Shown here piece by piece: positions 45,301 to 54,434 of a stretch of DNA of 64,000 bases. Each line of letters opens with the position of its first letter. Positions within the stretch are counted from its first letter, which is position 1. Location: positions 5,625-69,624 of the forward strand of contig JANRJC010000050.1 of assembly GCA_033764335.1 (NCBI GenBank). Direction: 5' to 3'. The position numbers and the translations under genes were made by a program. A model generated the notes under the pieces. It saw only the letters and a program-made list of their open reading frames with translations, ran no database searches and was not told the DNA's origin. The DNA comes from JAGQVA01 sp033764335 (GTDB lineage: Bacteria; Bacteroidota; Bacteroidia; J057).

Positions 45301-48300
45301 ATAACAAACGTAAGGATGATCAAAGATGCGGAAAACATAGCGGCCTTCCGCTTCAAAACTGACCTCTCCGAAAGGGCTAACCCAAGCAAACGGATCGTAC
45401 TCAGATGCACTTCGCCCAACAATAAAGGAATCAAAAATGCCAACGTCATCTACATTTCCAATAGAATCAGGTACTGCCCTCAAGCTAGGTAGCAGCCCCC
45501 AACTATCAGGGGAGATGGCGTTATTCAATTTTGGAAAATCCAATAAAGAATGCCCAACCGATGATTCAGGGGGTGGGGTGTTTTCTTTGTTTACAAAAAA
45601 GATACGAGAATCATCCTGATAGAAAAAGGCATGATATGATGGAATAAATTTTCTGTATTGGTGTGGAGGAGTGAGCTTAAATTGACCAGGCGTTGTCGAT
45701 AAAGCAATTAAATCATTGTTATGATGATGCTCTTCATATATATTACTTGCAAACGTCCGCACTCTTTCAGGGTCATTTACCCTGAAAACAGATGTGGCAT
45801 CTTCTCTGTTCGGAAGAGCCAATGAATAAGCACCCTTCAAATATTGAAAATTTAAATCCGCGGATTCTGTATTGAGTACAGGCGTAGCTTGTGGAAAATC
45901 AATTTTCCTTGCTACAGCATTGCAACCTTGAAATGAATAATCAGCTTGGGCAAAGGCAAATAGTCCGTTCCTGATTTCAAAACATCTAATAATCAGTTCA
46001 GAATTGGATCCAATCAAAAAGCCTTTAAATAAAAACTGACTTCGATCAAGTAGATTGTCTTCAGATTCCAGTTCGAAATCCTTGGATTGAAGATTTTCTT
46101 CAACGATAGATTTTGCCGACCACTGCCCATTACGGTATTCACTGAAGGCCAGTTGGATTTCCCAATATCTGCGGGGCTGGCGATCATCCCGGCTGGCCTC
46201 TTCGCTGGCTGGCATCTGGTCCGACTCACTTTTTTCCGAAAAAATAGCCCAGAAAAGATGCAGGCGGCGGTTCCAGACTACCGGAATGAGGTGATCGCCC
46301 TCTATGTCCAGCTCCACCTTTTCCCAGGGCGTCCAGAACCTGGCATCTACGCGGCGGCGGTAATAATAGTGGTGTGGAATACCGATGGTTCTGCCGAATA
46401 CATGCAGGATATTTAACCCATCTTCTTGTTGGGCATATACGCCCACGATATCCAGCTTGGCCACGCCATTCAGTTTCTGGAGATAGCTCAAAAAAGCATC
46501 TTCTACCAGTGCATCAGTCACATCATTTTGCAACAGCGCGTTTTCAAGGTCTTTAAAGAAGGGGGTCTTATCACGGCGGAGTTCCGGTTCGATCCAGTTT
46601 TCAGGGTATAGAAAGACCTTGCGGTTGGCTTCCCAGTAGCGGTAGGTTTTTCGCCAGGTTTCCCATTGGCTGGCCAGTTCTGGTCTAATTTCCGCATCGC
46701 CTTCCAGGCCCATTAAACACCGCTGCACGAACAGTTGTACCGCCGCGATGGCTTGCCTGATCCGGGATGTCAACTGACAAGCACTCATTTCCACATCAAT
46801 CAGGAAATATTCGTAAAGTAGGTTGGCATCCGGCTTCCGTCCCAATGCAGCGAGTTGCGCCAGCTTTTCGGTCGACAGCCATACCCCGGGTTGGTGAACC
46901 AGATAGGCGACCAGGGCATCCCGACGTTTCTCCAGCAGAACGTCTTCCAGGGGCCGGACTACCGACAGCCATTGCAGGTCATCGTATTTGGCTTTGGTGG
47001 CCTGGCGAATCTGTTGCGCCTGCGCATTGGAAGGGTGCTCGGTAGCCCAGCTCCCCAACTGATCGATAGCCACACCCATTTTTTGACTGAGCGTAATCTG
47101 CCGGTGTAACCGGAACAGTTTTCGGGAATTTCGGAAATTCGGAATAGTCAGGCTGGCAATATCTTCCGGATTCCATCCGGTGGCAGCAATGAGTGTTGCG
47201 CTCAACATGGGCAGGGCAGTATCGCCTGCCAGTAGAAATACATCTATCAGGCGCATCTTCCGACCGGACAGCGCGTCGCGCAATTGCTGGTATTCGTACA
47301 GATACATCCACTGCCGGAACAAAGTTTGGGCAGTCGTCGCCAGAACAGGAGCAGTAGTGGGGATCTCATTAAAGTTCAGCGGCCTAAAGTCATCCGTTTC
47401 ATAAGTAGCAAAAAAGCTGATTTCCTCCTGGCTGAGTTGAAAACCATTGATGAAGATCGCTATCTTGTGGAGGCGCAAATAGAGTGTACCGACAAAGGCC
47501 GGGACATCATCCGCTTCTACGGATGCTGACTGGCTGGCCAGGCCAAGAAAATCCACCATTGCTTTCTGCGCCGGATCAGATGCGGCATTGACCAGTTGGC
47601 CAAGTAAAAGACGCATTACCGTAATGTCCAAATCCAGCGAGTCAGCCAGGGTCTGGACAACTAAATCACGACGCTGGCGGAAGAGAAAAATTTGCTGTAG
47701 TACGTAGGTGAATTTCTGAGAAGTGCTAACATCTGCACCCAATAAGTTTTCCTGGCTCTGATTCGCCGTTAGAAATTGACCGAATAGCTGTATTGCCTGC
47801 CTTTGGTTGGCTTCATTATTTTCATGAACTGCCGATAGAAAAGCCAGAGCCTCCACAATCCGGGTAGCAGTTAAAAATTCGGCCAACTCTGCGGTCAAGC
47901 TGCGGCGCAAATGATTTATAGTCAGGAAGGCTAAAACATAAGACGATTTTTCCGAAGCAGAGGAGTCGCCCAATAATACGGGCAGTGCCTCCGCCATGGA
48001 GAGGAAGCTGCCAAAAAAGGTAGTGAATTGAAGCCGTGCCTCTTCCCTTTCCTCAGTTGATCGGCCAGACCAGTTTGTCTGCAATAACCCCATGGCCGTG
48101 TCTATCTGGGTAGCGGACAGATTGGGCACCCGCAATGTCGAATCCAGATTTAGTTCAGCATATAGCGCCATTCGAAGTTGACTATCAGGAGAAAGAGCCG
48201 TTTCTGGTGTTTCAGGTGCAATTTGCAATCCGCTGCGCAAGGTGCGGACTATGGCGGCCATCTGGGCATCGTCCGGCTCCATCTTGGCGGTAGCCGTCGG

Positions 48301-51300
48301 ATCATGGAGATAGATATAGGCCAGTTGCTGAAGGCTAAATTTAGATTGCTTGACCTGGCCGACGGTGTGGATAAAGTTTTTTGTAGTTGAGGGGCTGGTG
48401 AATAAATCCCCTACAGTCAGCTGGCGCAAATGGAGAAGTTCGGTCATGTTTAAACGAAGCATGCGTGCCAACGCAGCGTAGCGGAATAATTGCGACAGAT
48501 TCGCTAAGGTTAATGCGTCATTGGCGGCTCCCGAGCTGGATAACAAGGCCAAATCCGAGGCGCTCATCCGCAGCGCAGCCATGACCAAAGATCTACGGTC
48601 GTCGTTCATGACAGGTGCCGGCCCGCTCGGATCTGTAAGAACGATACTCAAATCGCTGCCATCGCTTCTCAAGGCAAAATCGGAGATGACCGGACTGACA
48701 ATGATTTTGTTCTGAAACAAGCGTTTGTACAGCGAATTTTCTCCATAGGTATTGATAGGCGCCCACAGGCCCAATAATTCCTCGACCGGACGCGGATGTT
48801 CCCGCTGTATGGATATAACATCTGCTAATTTTCTCAAAAGTGTATCATCCAGCCGTTTTTGATCGGAGCCATCCGCCACGGGTTCCCCCAATGTTTGAAT
48901 GGCCCTATCGGTATCCAGAACAGACCACCCTAATACCCGCTGTAGCCGTATGAAACGGTGCAACCGCTCGAAAAAATCAACATTGCTGCCATCCAGGGGG
49001 ATTTTGTCCGTACTGCCAACGCTGCGGTATTTTGCCAGTCCATAGACGCCCAAGTTGCAATCCGCGTCTGCAGGTGCGTCCAGTAAAACCGTGCGCCCTG
49101 GATTGACGAAACGGGTATCGAGTACGTCCAGCAAATCCTGGTACTGCAGATTTAGCCGGTACAGCAGTTCGGGAATTGGCGAAGGCTGCCCAGTGGCAAC
49201 GAAGGTCAGGTTTCGTACCAGAGAGGCACTATCCAGGGTAGCCGGATAACCGTAATATGGAGCCAGTGGCGCTCTTGCACTATCAATGAACAGATTTCCG
49301 GTGATGATTGCTCTTTCTACCGGAGATACACCCAATGATTCGAAGGCAATAGCCTCGTCGGCAGGGTTTCCATCCCGTTGAAACAAGCCCATGATTTCTT
49401 CCCGGCTACTTCCCAAATGTCGGAGATAGACGCGCGCCGTTTCCAGCCACAAATCAAAGGGCAAACTCAAGGGATACACTGCATCTGAGTCCGATAACTT
49501 GGTATAGGCTTCTGGATTAACGTATTCCGGTGCTGCCAGTAGTTCTTCCGCCGTGTTACGGGTTTGTGGCCAACTGAAATTCCCGGCTGCGTCCTGGAAA
49601 GGCTGCAACAACGGTGATGGGCCTCCAGGAGAATTGTTGGTGGTGATCACATTTTCCAGCACCTCATTCACCAAATGGATAAAAGGCAAAGGGGTATGGG
49701 TATTGGCGCAGCTGAGCTCCAACTCGCCTATATCCGGGCGGCGATTGGTGAATGCCTCCAGAAGACCTGATTGATTCTGTTTTAAAAAATGTAATCCATC
49801 AACCAGATAAGCAGCCGGGCTAAAAATAGATCGGCAATGTTCGCATCGGCAAGTAGTTAAAGAGCCAAACAGCAACTCAAGATCAGGGGAGAGTGTTGGC
49901 CCGTACTCCACAGGATTCTGAGCTGGAATCACCCATGGCCGATACTGATCAAACGCGCGATTATATTTAGTAAGCACCGCCAAGGCATAGGTGGCATGCG
50001 CATCTGCCTGATGATAAATGTTGGTTACCACTTCCAAGCCTCCTAAACTTTCACTATAGTCATTGATAAATTTGATTTTGCCCAGCCTTTGAATACTTAA
50101 CGAAGAGTCCAGCCCGCCGGTAAGCAGGGGTTTCATGAATTGATAGCGCGGCGCTATTTTGAATATCCGCTGGGCGGCTGCAACTACTTCGGGGTTTTCC
50201 ACTCCCGCGAGGGTCTCATTTCCATGTTCCAACACATAGCGACGAAGTGAGGTTTTCCCAAATTCGAAATCAGGATTATTGAAAAGAAAGGTCTGCAGAT
50301 CTTGTTTGCCTTCAAAGTCGTCATCCGCTTCTAAATGAGCAACAATAGCCTGCATCGGGAAAGCCGCCTCGGTTAGCTTGACCAGGGCTTGTATATATGT
50401 ATGCCGCTGCTCTTCAGGTGTACTGCCCTTTACCCCCGGAGGTATGCCTACGGGTTGGCCATTGATGGGTCTGTCCAGCAGGCTGCTCCATCCGGTTTCT
50501 CCCAGCCGGACCAAATCCCGGGCCGACGGAATGTTCCCGTTTATGCGTTCCTCTTGAAGGGCCTCTACCAGCGGCAGGTGGCCAAAGGTGAGGGTTTTGG
50601 CTTGAAAGGTAAAACGAAGCTGCTCTACCAGACCATTCTGAAAAGCTGGCTGTGACTGCAATCTTTCCCAAAATCTCTCTTCATCTTTTCCATCATAAGC
50701 GGCATAGACTTCCACAAATTGCTGGCGCAGGTTCCGGTCCGGCAGCGCGGTGGTGAGAAGCCTGGTCAATGGTGCGGTTTCGACTCCTTCCAAGGTTCCA
50801 GCCACGTAGCGAGAAAGTAGTGCCTGTAGCTGATGTAGAATAGCCTCGAGTTGGACTTCCAGTGATCTCGGGATCACATTATCAGTGAGCGATTGCTTCA
50901 GAGCCTTCCGCCACTCACTCGGATCTTTGACCAGCAGAAATGCAAGCTGGGTGGGTTGATTTTGCCGAAAAAGCCCGTAAAAAACCTCGGCTGCCAGCTG
51001 CGTTTGAGTTTGCCAAAGGTGGGCGATCTGTAAATAGGAAATCCGCTGCACGTCAATTTGGGTTTCAGCCCCCAGAAAAGGAATGTCCAGCGCTTGAAGT
51101 GCGTGCATAGGTACCCCATCAAGCAAGGGGCTCAATTCCTTGAGATAACGCTCGTACTCCGAATCGCCACGATAGCCAACGTCGGTCACGGTAGCGTTAA
51201 TCATGGCTGAATGCGGCGCATTGAACCAGATCGACACCTGGCGCACACTATTGTCGGCAGCACGGTATGCCAGTTTTTTCAAAGGAACACCATCGCCGGT

Positions 51301-51870
51301 GTTGAAAAGTACGGACGCTATTTCCAGCCCGTCGCCGGATAATATACGCATGCCAAGGTCAGCGCTGCTTTTTTCGAACCGGCGAAACTGAGTTGGCGTA
51401 TAGCGTACTTCGTACTCCCCGGATCGGTCGCTTGTTGTTTGACCCAACAACTGTTCCGAGCGCATATCCCGGTCGAAGACCTGTACAGTCAAGCCCGCCA
51501 GCGCTTCGCCCTGTTCGTTGCGTACCATCCCGTACACCCGTACAGGTTCCTCTATTTGCCCCGGAGAGGTCACCTCCAGCGTAAAAGAATATTCCCCCGG
51601 ATCCAGGTTTTTCATTGGAGAAGGCTCCGTACTATGCCGCAGCCGCTCGCCTTCATACACCCGGAAAAATACGTCCGGCAGAGGATCCCGGCTATCTGCA
51701 TAATAACGCTCGTCAAATTGGATGATACAACGCCCGGACACATCCGTTACGGCACTGCCCAACAGGTCGTTGTGGCGCACATCTTTGTCCCATGCCTCGA
51801 CGCGCAAATTTGCGAGTGGCTGGTGGGTTTCGGCAGAGATCAAATGGAGGGTAAGTTGGAAGGAAGGCAT
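42319..51870 (-). CDS. Tc toxin subunit A (TcA/TcdA-type, pore-forming translocator)
   Basis: About 3,183 residues. I use the ATG at 51,870 (MPSFQLTLHLISAETH); an ATG 16 codons upstream would overlap the previous gene. Two transthyretin-like beta domains open the protein (about 1-115 and 120-240), unusual for TcA. VRP1-type text follows (CRCEHCRSIFSPAAYLVDGL near 673), then the neuraminidase-like region (LHVFGRTIGIPHHYYYRR near 1,830) and the TcA hallmarks QDTLETLGEATQIYILAANI near 2,393 and HCMNIEGVVRQLPLFEPPID near 2,500. A long coiled coil surrounds a hydrophobic pore hairpin (about 2,560-2,820), and a TcB-binding end starts SISLPCVAGPYTTINATL near 2,920. TcA pentamers bind a receptor, insert a channel and inject the TcB-TcC cargo. 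No signal peptide is seen, as usual. Confidence 0.93.
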   Translation of the reverse strand: MPSFQLTLHLISAETHQPLANLRVEAWDKDVRHNDLLGSAVTDVSGRCIIQFDERYYADSRDPLPDVFFRVYEGERLRHSTEPSPMKNLDPGEYSFTLEVTSPGQIEEPVRVYGMVRNEQGEALAGLTVQVFDRDMRSEQLLGQTTSDRSGEYEVRYTPTQFRRFEKSSADLGMRILSGDGLEIASVLFNTGDGVPLKKLAYRAADNSVRQVSIWFNAPHSAMINATVTDVGYRGDSEYERYLKELSPLLDGVPMHALQALDIPFLGAETQIDVQRISYLQIAHLWQTQTQLAAEVFYGLFRQNQPTQLAFLLVKDPSEWRKALKQSLTDNVIPRSLEVQLEAILHQLQALLSRYVAGTLEGVETAPLTRLLTTALPDRNLRQQFVEVYAAYDGKDEERFWERLQSQPAFQNGLVEQLRFTFQAKTLTFGHLPLVEALQEERINGNIPSARDLVRLGETGWSSLLDRPINGQPVGIPPGVKGSTPEEQRHTYIQALVKLTEAAFPMQAIVAHLEADDDFEGKQDLQTFLFNNPDFEFGKTSLRRYVLEHGNETLAGVENPEVVAAAQRIFKIAPRYQFMKPLLTGGLDSSLSIQRLGKIKFINDYSESLGGLEVVTNIYHQADAHATYALAVLTKYNRAFDQYRPWVIPAQNPVEYGPTLSPDLELLFGSLTTCRCEHCRSIFSPAAYLVDGLHFLKQNQSGLLEAFTNRRPDIGELELSCANTHTPLPFIHLVNEVLENVITTNNSPGGPSPLLQPFQDAAGNFSWPQTRNTAEELLAAPEYVNPEAYTKLSDSDAVYPLSLPFDLWLETARVYLRHLGSSREEIMGLFQRDGNPADEAIAFESLGVSPVERAIITGNLFIDSARAPLAPYYGYPATLDSASLVRNLTFVATGQPSPIPELLYRLNLQYQDLLDVLDTRFVNPGRTVLLDAPADADCNLGVYGLAKYRSVGSTDKIPLDGSNVDFFERLHRFIRLQRVLGWSVLDTDRAIQTLGEPVADGSDQKRLDDTLLRKLADVISIQREHPRPVEELLGLWAPINTYGENSLYKRLFQNKIIVSPVISDFALRSDGSDLSIVLTDPSGPAPVMNDDRRSLVMAALRMSASDLALLSSSGAANDALTLANLSQLFRYAALARMLRLNMTELLHLRQLTVGDLFTSPSTTKNFIHTVGQVKQSKFSLQQLAYIYLHDPTATAKMEPDDAQMAAIVRTLRSGLQIAPETPETALSPDSQLRMALYAELNLDSTLRVPNLSATQIDTAMGLLQTNWSGRSTEEREEARLQFTTFFGSFLSMAEALPVLLGDSSASEKSSYVLAFLTINHLRRSLTAELAEFLTATRIVEALAFLSAVHENNEANQRQAIQLFGQFLTANQSQENLLGADVSTSQKFTYVLQQIFLFRQRRDLVVQTLADSLDLDITVMRLLLGQLVNAASDPAQKAMVDFLGLASQSASVEADDVPAFVGTLYLRLHKIAIFINGFQLSQEEISFFATYETDDFRPLNFNEIPTTAPVLATTAQTLFRQWMYLYEYQQLRDALSGRKMRLIDVFLLAGDTALPMLSATLIAATGWNPEDIASLTIPNFRNSRKLFRLHRQITLSQKMGVAIDQLGSWATEHPSNAQAQQIRQATKAKYDDLQWLSVVRPLEDVLLEKRRDALVAYLVHQPGVWLSTEKLAQLAALGRKPDANLLYEYFLIDVEMSACQLTSRIRQAIAAVQLFVQRCLMGLEGDAEIRPELASQWETWRKTYRYWEANRKVFLYPENWIEPELRRDKTPFFKDLENALLQNDVTDALVEDAFLSYLQKLNGVAKLDIVGVYAQQEDGLNILHVFGRTIGIPHHYYYRRRVDARFWTPWEKVELDIEGDHLIPVVWNRRLHLFWAIFSEKSESDQMPASEEASRDDRQPRRYWEIQLAFSEYRNGQWSAKSIVEENLQSKDFELESEDNLLDRSQFLFKGFLIGSNSELIIRCFEIRNGLFAFAQADYSFQGCNAVARKIDFPQATPVLNTESADLNFQYLKGAYSLALPNREDATSVFRVNDPERVRTFASNIYEEHHHNNDLIALSTTPGQFKLTPPHQYRKFIPSYHAFFYQDDSRIFFVNKENTPPPESSVGHSLLDFPKLNNAISPDSWGLLPSLRAVPDSIGNVDDVGIFDSFIVGRSASEYDPFAWVSPFGEVSFEAEGRYVFRIFDHPYVCYFIQQLNRYGIVGLLNPAPEGEEQQLRRQLIQETFFNDAYGPNREVVAPARLDPIKEIDFSPGGAYSQYNWELFFHAPLFVATRLMQNQRFAEAQKWFHYLFDPTVGDDPTVDRVQHPDPARFWKIRPFYEAASDRRSAEELMRALNRRDPQLEEQVELWQSNPFDPHVLAGIRVTAYMKTVVMKYLDNLIAWGDHLFQQDTLETLGEATQIYILAANILGPRPEVIPPRGTSAPQTFNQLAPRLDSFSNALVEIEEQLPAFGRLNTRRSSGIPSVLYFCIPANDQLLAYWDTVGDRLFKIRHCMNIEGVVRQLPLFEPPIDPALLVRARALGVDLRNVLAGKTALSPYRFNALLPKAQELCAGVIALGAALLSACEKSDAEALARLRSGHEIRLLEVMKEVRQKQVEEAKEAKMGLERARETIIERRNFYQDIEFMNAAETTSMALSTLASILGMISNGMSVGGASAALVPNITIGVAGWAASPLTIVTTGGEQASNVASSHAKAFETLSGFTNILASLTGTMGSNHRRWEDWKLQERLANKELAQMDKQIAAADIRLQITRNELDNHLLQQKNAREADDYMRSKFTNQELYNWMVSQTSAIYFQSYQLAYEAAVQAEQAYRLERGLEDSKFVRFGQWESLRRGLMSGEQLQLDLRRLEMAYLKENKREFELTKHISLQQLNPLALLYLRETGKCAFSIPEELFDLDFSGHYYRRIRSVSISLPCVAGPYTTINATLRLTKSSIRVQTGGAAYGRTGDDDNRFTDQFSAIQSIATSSAQNDGGLFELSFRDERYLPFEYSGAISEWTLEMMEDASLRQFDYNTIADVIVHLRYTAREDGTLKETARSGLRARLNNLQTSSSETGLFRLFDLRHDFPNEWGQFRRDAGNTFRVTLDKSKFPYWVQAGDINLKALHLSTDGAVNSDRPVIEREEEAINLHMILDQPERKKYEYRRPEEPEEAADLNLDQLPISITFQSVPSKAYLIVTYNLSNRM

Positions 51871-51898
51871 GGCTTTATGTATTTGTGGGTTGTAAGGT

Positions 51899-53017
51899 TC
51901 AAATCGAATGATTTTCAAAAGTAAACACCTCCCAGTCGCGGAGGGTGTTGGCGCGGGCGGTAAAGGAACCGCCTTCGGCGTGTGAACGGCTGAGCAGGTG
52001 GCCTGTAACCGTGCGAAAGGCTACCTGATTTCGCCCTATCGGGATCACATCGAATACTTCCCAGGCTGCGACGCTGCTCGCTGAGGCGCTTACTTCGCCG
52101 CCGCCGCCGTTCATCGCGCTGAAATAACGGCCATCGGGCGTGCGCAGGGCTACCCGGCCGGGGTGCACGTGTTTTACGATGATGCGCTCCCAGTCAGCGA
52201 AGGTGGGGCCGTTCACCAGGATGCGGCCACTTGGCTCAACGGAGACGTAGCGGTTATTGGATGCCTTCAGCCCGCAAACCAAAGGCAGAGCGGCAGCATC
52301 CCGGATAGCTGGAATTTGATCTAGTCCCACAAACCTATACCCCTCTTCGGACAAGCGGTTGACCAACTCCCGGGTGAGCTCGTAGCAGCGGTTGTGGCTG
52401 CGGGCAAACTCGCCGTCGGCGCCGCTGTCGTGCAGCACAAGGATGCCCTTGCCTACGCGGCGGATTTCAGGCATGATTGCATTTGCGATATCATTGATGG
52501 GTATCAGGTCTTCTGGATTTTCCGGATTATCCCACCAATATCGGTAGTCGCCCGTGAAAATATCCGAATCTATCGGCCCCACATGCCGCAGGGCAGCCAT
52601 GAGGTTGTTGTTGGCGGCTTCGGCTACAGCGGGCGACCAGTCGAGGTAGGGCGGACGGAAATACATCACCCCGCCGTTGACGTGGTTGTGCAGCAGACGG
52701 TCGGTGCGGATGATTTCTTCGGCTACGTCACCGCCCACCGCGTGAAAATTGATCAGGTTGGGGTGGGAATAGGTGTGGTTTGCGACAATATGCCCGTATC
52801 GCTGCACCTGTCGGATCAGGGCGGGGTAACGCTCGGCGTGTTTCCCGACCATAAAAAAGGTGGCCCGGATGTTCCGCCCGCCGAGGAATCGCGCCAGTTT
52901 CAGGGTATTGGGGCCATAGTCGCCGGTGTTTTCTATGCTGCCGGGCCCGTCGTCGTAGGTGAGACAGAGGGTGCGTTCGGGGAGGCTGCTGCCGTTGAGG
53001 GGGGTGGATAGGTACAT
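51899..53017 (-). CDS. NodB polysaccharide deacetylase with C-terminal fascin-like beta-trefoil
   Basis: A 372-residue protein. Residues about 15-235 form a NodB carbohydrate esterase 4 domain with every motif: TYDDGPGS (catalytic and metal Asp), NHTYSHP (metal His pair), FRPPY, the Asp/Trp motif region DSDIFTGDYRYWW and VLHDSG. It would remove N-acetyl groups from chitin-like glycans or peptidoglycan. Residues about 245-372 are fascin-like repeats (NRYVSVEPSGRILVNG, GRYFSAMNGGGGEVSA), a fold used for ligand or actin binding. There is no signal peptide, so it is cytosolic unless released like the Tc proteins. It lies 28 bases upstream of tcA, inside the toxin locus, suggesting a co-released accessory enzyme; that is inference. 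Confidence 0.85.
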   Translation of the reverse strand: MYLSTPLNGSSLPERTLCLTYDDGPGSIENTGDYGPNTLKLARFLGGRNIRATFFMVGKHAERYPALIRQVQRYGHIVANHTYSHPNLINFHAVGGDVAEEIIRTDRLLHNHVNGGVMYFRPPYLDWSPAVAEAANNNLMAALRHVGPIDSDIFTGDYRYWWDNPENPEDLIPINDIANAIMPEIRRVGKGILVLHDSGADGEFARSHNRCYELTRELVNRLSEEGYRFVGLDQIPAIRDAAALPLVCGLKASNNRYVSVEPSGRILVNGPTFADWERIIVKHVHPGRVALRTPDGRYFSAMNGGGGEVSASASSVAAWEVFDVIPIGRNQVAFRTVTGHLLSRSHAEGGSFTARANTLRDWEVFTFENHSI

Positions 53018-53036
53018 GGTTTGTGTTTTTGGTAAA

Positions 53037-54164
53037 TCAAGGTTTAAATCCGTCGTAAATCGCGTTGCGGATTTCTCGGTTTAGTTTGTATTCGTCGTAA
53101 GGGCATTGGGTGAAAATCAGGCCAATCATGTCGAGTTTCGGATCAATCCAGAAGGTAGTGCCTAAAAAACCAAACCATCCCCAATCGCCGCTTGTGCCGC
53201 CCATTTGGGCTTGGGTGTCATCAACACGTATCGAAACGCCCAGCCCGAATCCATAACCCGGTTGCCAGGGTATGATGTCGCCTTTTTCTCCGATCACCAC
53301 GTTGTACATTTCTTTGAGCATCTTTTCGGAGATAATTTGTTTCCCATTCGCTTCGCCGCCGTTTGCCAGCATTTGGCAAAATTTGAAATAATCACCTGCG
53401 GTGCTTATGAGCGCGCCGCTCCCCAAATGGATGCCACTTTTCCTGACCAGTTTTTGCCAGGTTCCGGTGTCGTCTTTTTGGTGAAAATAGGCCGATTCTT
53501 CATCGTTGGGATAAAAATAGCCGCTCCGGTTCATGCCAAGTGGTTCGAAAATCTCCGTTTGCACAAATTCTGTATATTTCCTTTGGGTCACTTTTTCGAG
53601 CCAGTAAACCAACACCTCGGGTGAAGCCCCGTAATGCCAGGCCGTACCGGGCGCATGGATAGCGGGAAGTTTTACATAGTCCTTCACAAAGGACTCCACA
53701 TCGGCGTATTCTTTCCCCTCTGCTGCGCGATAGATACCGGCATAGTCCCCGGCATTCCAGAAACTACCCCAACCGGAAGTATGGCTCAACAGGTGCCGGA
53801 TGGTAATGGCACTATCCCTTATCTCCGGGAGAAAATGAGCGATAGGCGCATCTAAGCTGATGTTTTTCTCCTCACATACCTTGAGGATGGCTATGGTGGT
53901 CACCGGTTTGGTCAGCGAAGCCATGCGGTAATAGGTATCGGCATGGGGAGCCTCCGGCTCGCCGGCCTCTCTTTTCCCGTACCCTTTCGACAACAGCACC
54001 TGCCCCTTCTGCGCCAGCAAAAAATAAATGCCCGCATAGTCGTCCCGGTCAATATATCCCTGAACAAAGGTGTCAATCGTATGCAGTTGTTCCTGCGATA
54101 CAGACTGACCTGCGGCAGCAAGCGTGCCGATCAGTAAAACAATGGAGATGAGTATTTTATTCAT
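53037..54164 (-). CDS. Serine hydrolase, beta-lactamase class C/CubicO type
   Basis: A 375-residue exported protein, started at MNKILISIVLLIGTLAAAG (54,164); the frame runs 82 codons further upstream but that part looks non-coding and reaches the end of the Tc gene. The S-x-x-K catalytic motif is in RMASLTKPVTTIA near residue 70. The Tyr motif is probably in AWHYGASPEVL near 190, and the third motif is GGTSGDWGWFG near 320. Such enzymes act as esterases, D-aminopeptidases or peptidoglycan enzymes more often than as true beta-lactamases. It lies 20 bases upstream of the deacetylase gene and between the two Tc genes. Whether it contributes to toxin release or is only carried along cannot be told. 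Confidence 0.85.
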   Translation of the reverse strand: MNKILISIVLLIGTLAAAGQSVSQEQLHTIDTFVQGYIDRDDYAGIYFLLAQKGQVLLSKGYGKREAGEPEAPHADTYYRMASLTKPVTTIAILKVCEEKNISLDAPIAHFLPEIRDSAITIRHLLSHTSGWGSFWNAGDYAGIYRAAEGKEYADVESFVKDYVKLPAIHAPGTAWHYGASPEVLVYWLEKVTQRKYTEFVQTEIFEPLGMNRSGYFYPNDEESAYFHQKDDTGTWQKLVRKSGIHLGSGALISTAGDYFKFCQMLANGGEANGKQIISEKMLKEMYNVVIGEKGDIIPWQPGYGFGLGVSIRVDDTQAQMGGTSGDWGWFGFLGTTFWIDPKLDMIGLIFTQCPYDEYKLNREIRNAIYDGFKP

Positions 54165-54329
54165 GATGAAGGGGGTTAGGTTAGTTGTTGGGGTCAGGAT
54201 TTGTGGGGTTTTAGAGCTTTCGGGATTACTATTTGCGTGCCATTTACATTCTGGAAATTCTTTTATTCTGCGAATTCTGATTCGGACAGTAGGTGTTGCG
54301 TCGCAGAGGTTCGTGAGCACGTATAGAAA

Positions 54330-54425
54330 GAATACTTCGCGCCAGCGGGGTATGTTAAACGCTGAACACCTTCGGCTAGCGGGGCAAACACATTTTTTAA
54401 AACCGAACACTTTTGGCCAGCGATA
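54330..54425. repeat. Three imperfect direct repeats in the gap after tcB-tcC
   Basis: GAATACTTCGCGCCAGCGGGG (from 54330), GAACACCTTCGGCTAGCGGGG (from 54364) and GAACACTTTTGGCCAGCGATA (from 54405) are variants of one unit of about 21 bases, spaced 34 and 41 bases apart. They lie in the 270-base gap between the Tc fusion gene and the serine hydrolase. They could be protein-binding sites or remnants of a repeat; no open frame of interest covers them. Confidence 0.55.
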
Positions 54426-54434
54426 CGATTGTAC

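Noticed and set aside
54165..54410. 82-codon N-terminal extension of the serine hydrolase
   Set aside because: Cys/Arg-rich text with no family resemblance; a clean signal peptide begins at 54,164.
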